NCBI GenBank assembly: GCA_028820215.1 | Contig: JAPPKD010000266.1 | Coordinates: 5,058-69,057, forward strand | DNA: 64,000 bases | Source of the DNA: Spirochaetaceae bacterium | GTDB lineage: Bacteria; Spirochaetota; Spirochaetia; SZUA-6; Bin103 | Direction: 5' to 3' | Part shown: positions 62,582 to 64,000 of the stretch, one piece after another | Layout of the letters: each line of letters begins with the position of its first letter | Position numbering within the stretch: the first letter of the stretch is position 1 | The notes under the pieces: generated by a model | Told to the model about the DNA's origin: nothing | Seen by the model: only the letters and a program-made list of their open reading frames with translations | Databases searched by the model: none | Position numbers and translations under genes: made by a program

Positions 62582-63396
62582 GATTCAGCGCGCAACAGAT
62601 CGAGCGTTTCCGCCGCGACGGATTCCTGACCGTGCCCGGCTTCTACGGCGCGGACGAAGTCGCCGCGCTGCAGGCCGAGGTGGAGCGCTTCAAGCGCGAG
62701 GGGCTGGTGCGCAACGTCGCCACGGACGGGGACGGCACGACCCACTCGACCACCAAGGCCAACCTCCAGCTCATCCCGCTGTTCGACAAGAGCGACCTGG
62801 TCCGGGCGCTGCCGTTCGACGCGAAGGTGGTGGAGGCCGTGGGCCAACTGATCGGCGACCCGTTCCTGCTGCACCTGGACCAGATGTTCCTCAAGCCGGC
62901 CCGCCACGGCGTCGGTACGGCCTGGCACCAGGACAACGCCTACTTCAGGATCGCCGATCCCCTGCGCGGCACGGCGATGTGGATCGCCATCCACGACGCC
63001 ACGCTCGCCAACGGCACCCTGCACCTGATCCCCGGCAGCCATCGCGAGCGCTACGAGCACCGCCGCGACCTCGACTCCGACCACCACATCCGCGCCTGGC
63101 CGCCCGAGGAACGGGCCGCGCCGATCGAGCTGGAAGCGGGCGGCGTCGCCTTCTTCTGCTACGGCACCGCCCACTGCACCCGTGCCAACACCACCGACCG
63201 CGAACGGGCCGGCATGGCGTTCCACTTCCTGCACGCCGACTACGCGGCCCCGGACCTTGTAGAGGGCGACCGCCGCACCCGTCCCTACGTGACCGGCCCC
63301 GGCGCCACCGGCGGCCACGCGGAGTACGGCGTCGAGGTCGCAGGCACCTGGGAGCGGGAAGTGGAACGGGTGAACGGCGCGCTGGACCCTGGTTGA
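62578..63396 (+). CDS. PhyH-family Fe(II)/2-oxoglutarate dioxygenase
   Basis: This 272-residue protein has HxD in TAWHQDNAYF and the distal histidine near GTAHCTRANTTDRERAG. GTLHLIPGSHRERYEHRRDL follows the metal motif, which is the commonest PhyH wording. The ATG at 62578 overlaps the previous stop. It is the fourth PhyH-type protein here. Translational coupling to a DUF4143 ATPase is unexpected and may be chance. Confidence 0.85.
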   Translation: MRFSAQQIERFRRDGFLTVPGFYGADEVAALQAEVERFKREGLVRNVATDGDGTTHSTTKANLQLIPLFDKSDLVRALPFDAKVVEAVGQLIGDPFLLHLDQMFLKPARHGVGTAWHQDNAYFRIADPLRGTAMWIAIHDATLANGTLHLIPGSHRERYEHRRDLDSDHHIRAWPPEERAAPIELEAGGVAFFCYGTAHCTRANTTDRERAGMAFHFLHADYAAPDLVEGDRRTRPYVTGPGATGGHAEYGVEVAGTWEREVERVNGALDPG

Positions 63397-63450
63397 GGGG
63401 CGACCAAGTCTCCGTAGCGGGGGCCGCTGCGCTCGTGTATCCTCGTCTCG

Positions 63451-63675
63451 ATGTCTGAGCGGTCTCAATCCGTCATTGCCGACGCGCTCGCGTTGCCGCC
63501 CCTTGAGCGGGCGGAGGTGATCGATCGGCTCTACCAGAGTCTCCGATCTGAGCGCGAGAGGGAGATCGAGTCGGCCTGGGCCGAGGAATCCGAACGGCGG
63601 ATTGATGCCTATCTCGCGGGTGAAGCGGACACCGTTCCGTACGAGCAGATCAAGAGACAACTCTCTCAACCGTGA
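63451..63675 (+). CDS. Addiction-module component antitoxin
   Basis: This 74-residue protein matches the putative addiction-module component family: IADALALPPLERAEVIDRLY, ESAWAEESERRIDAYLAGE, and the C-terminal YEQIKRQL. Its stop overlaps the GTG of the toxin gene (GTGA at 63672-63675). Confidence 0.85.
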   Translation: MSERSQSVIADALALPPLERAEVIDRLYQSLRSEREREIESAWAEESERRIDAYLAGEADTVPYEQIKRQLSQP

Positions 63676-63899
63676 CGGTTGAGTTCCTGCCGCAGGCCCG
63701 AACAGAGTGGGCCGAAGCCATCTCTTTCTACAACGAGCAGCGCTCCAACCTTGGATACGAGTTCGCCATAGAGGTCGATCGGGCCGTAGATCGGATCCGG
63801 CAGCATCCCTACGCTTGGACTCTGATAGCGACACGCACGAGACGCGCGCTCGTCGATCGATTCCCGTACGGCATTCTCTACTATGTTCACGGGGAGTAA
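63672..63899 (+). CDS. RelE/ParE-family toxin, shortened C-terminus
   Basis: This 75-residue protein has FLPQARTEWAEAISFYNEQR, GYEFAIEVDRAVDRIRQHPY and the signature RTRRALVDRFPYGILYYVHG. Family members usually continue for about 20 more residues (a final VLAVAHxxRRPGYW-like strand). Here TAA ends the protein immediately after YYVHGE. A single-base loss near 63895 could explain this, since the next frame stays open only briefly. It may be a weak or inactive toxin. Confidence 0.75.
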   Translation: MTVEFLPQARTEWAEAISFYNEQRSNLGYEFAIEVDRAVDRIRQHPYAWTLIATRTRRALVDRFPYGILYYVHGE

Positions 63900-64000
63900 C
63901 TGTTCAGGCGTAGGGTAGTTCGTTCGGCAGATTTCGGCAACGGGTCGCATTGCCTCATCAAAAATCCACACGAACGAAAACCGGTGCCTCATCGAAAGAT

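Noticed and set aside
63951..64000. Repeated GCCTCATC near the right edge, as if the start of a repeat array
   Set aside because: Only two short imperfect copies are visible, with no regular spacers, so no CRISPR or repeat is called.

Overview
The window is a compact, high-G+C bacterial chromosome segment (about two thirds G+C by eye). It shows no rRNA, tRNA, insertion sequence, prophage or CRISPR array. Coding density is very high, and many neighbouring genes overlap by 4 to 38 bases or abut. The best guess at the organism is a free-living or host-associated member of the Spirochaetota. All three complete or partial solute-binding proteins carry an Ala-rich signal peptide followed by a short Glu/Gly-rich or Ser/Thr-rich mature start (WASAEGEEGG, LYAEGGGESA, WASATTEQ), a style common in that phylum. 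The abundance of phytanoyl-CoA-dioxygenase-like proteins and sialidase-like propellers would also fit sponge- or sediment-associated lineages such as Poribacteria or Latescibacterota, so the assignment is only moderate.

Layout. 1-3.5 kb: an lplB-lplC-solute-binding-protein transport operon (minus strand). 3.7-7.5 kb: a VOC protein, an orphan IorA-like thiamine-diphosphate enzyme and a GH127-like protein. 7.6-8.4 kb: a three-gene toxin-antitoxin operon with a strong inverted-repeat operator. 8.5-13.9 kb: an MFS carrier, a FAD oxidase, an enolase-superfamily enzyme and a second ThDP enzyme. 13.9-17.7 kb: a Phd antitoxin with a VapC remnant, a methyltransferase, an ABC exporter and a HigBA module. 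17.9-35.5 kb: the most distinctive region. It holds five cytoplasmic Asp-box sialidase-like proteins, an RraA-like protein, a solute-binding protein with its own terminator, an operon in which LplB and LplC permease genes are separated by a sialidase and an M19 dipeptidase, a broken FGE-sialidase fusion, a GHL10-like glycosidase, an isopropylmalate/tartrate-dehydrogenase-type enzyme, and another five-bladed-propeller-like protein. 35.6-40.3 kb: a DUF402 protein and an RbsB-type transporter operon with two permeases but a single-domain ATPase. 40.3-50.8 kb: a run of Fe(II)/2-oxoglutarate dioxygenases interleaved with two MNT-HEPN modules, a decayed VapBC, a DUF4382 protein, an EamA transporter, an SDR and an M81 peptidase. 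50.9-60.4 kb: a BpsA-like aminopropyltransferase, an amidase and gltB-gltD. 60.4-64 kb: an unknown protein, a DUF4143 ATPase with a palindromic upstream site, another PhyH-like dioxygenase and an addiction module.

How the genes work together (inference). The 18-35.5 kb block reads as an import-and-degrade programme. A periplasmic binding protein and LplBC permeases bring in a glycan-derived oligosaccharide or glycoconjugate. Because the sialidase-like proteins and glycosidases have no signal peptides, cleavage would happen in the cytoplasm. The dipeptidase, RraA-like protein and dehydrogenase could process the peptide and sugar-acid parts. No ATPase gene accompanies the LplBC systems, so a shared MsmK-type ATPase encoded elsewhere is expected. 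gltBD is the one clear core-metabolism locus. Seven toxin-antitoxin modules or remnants in 64 kb mark this as an accessory-rich region.
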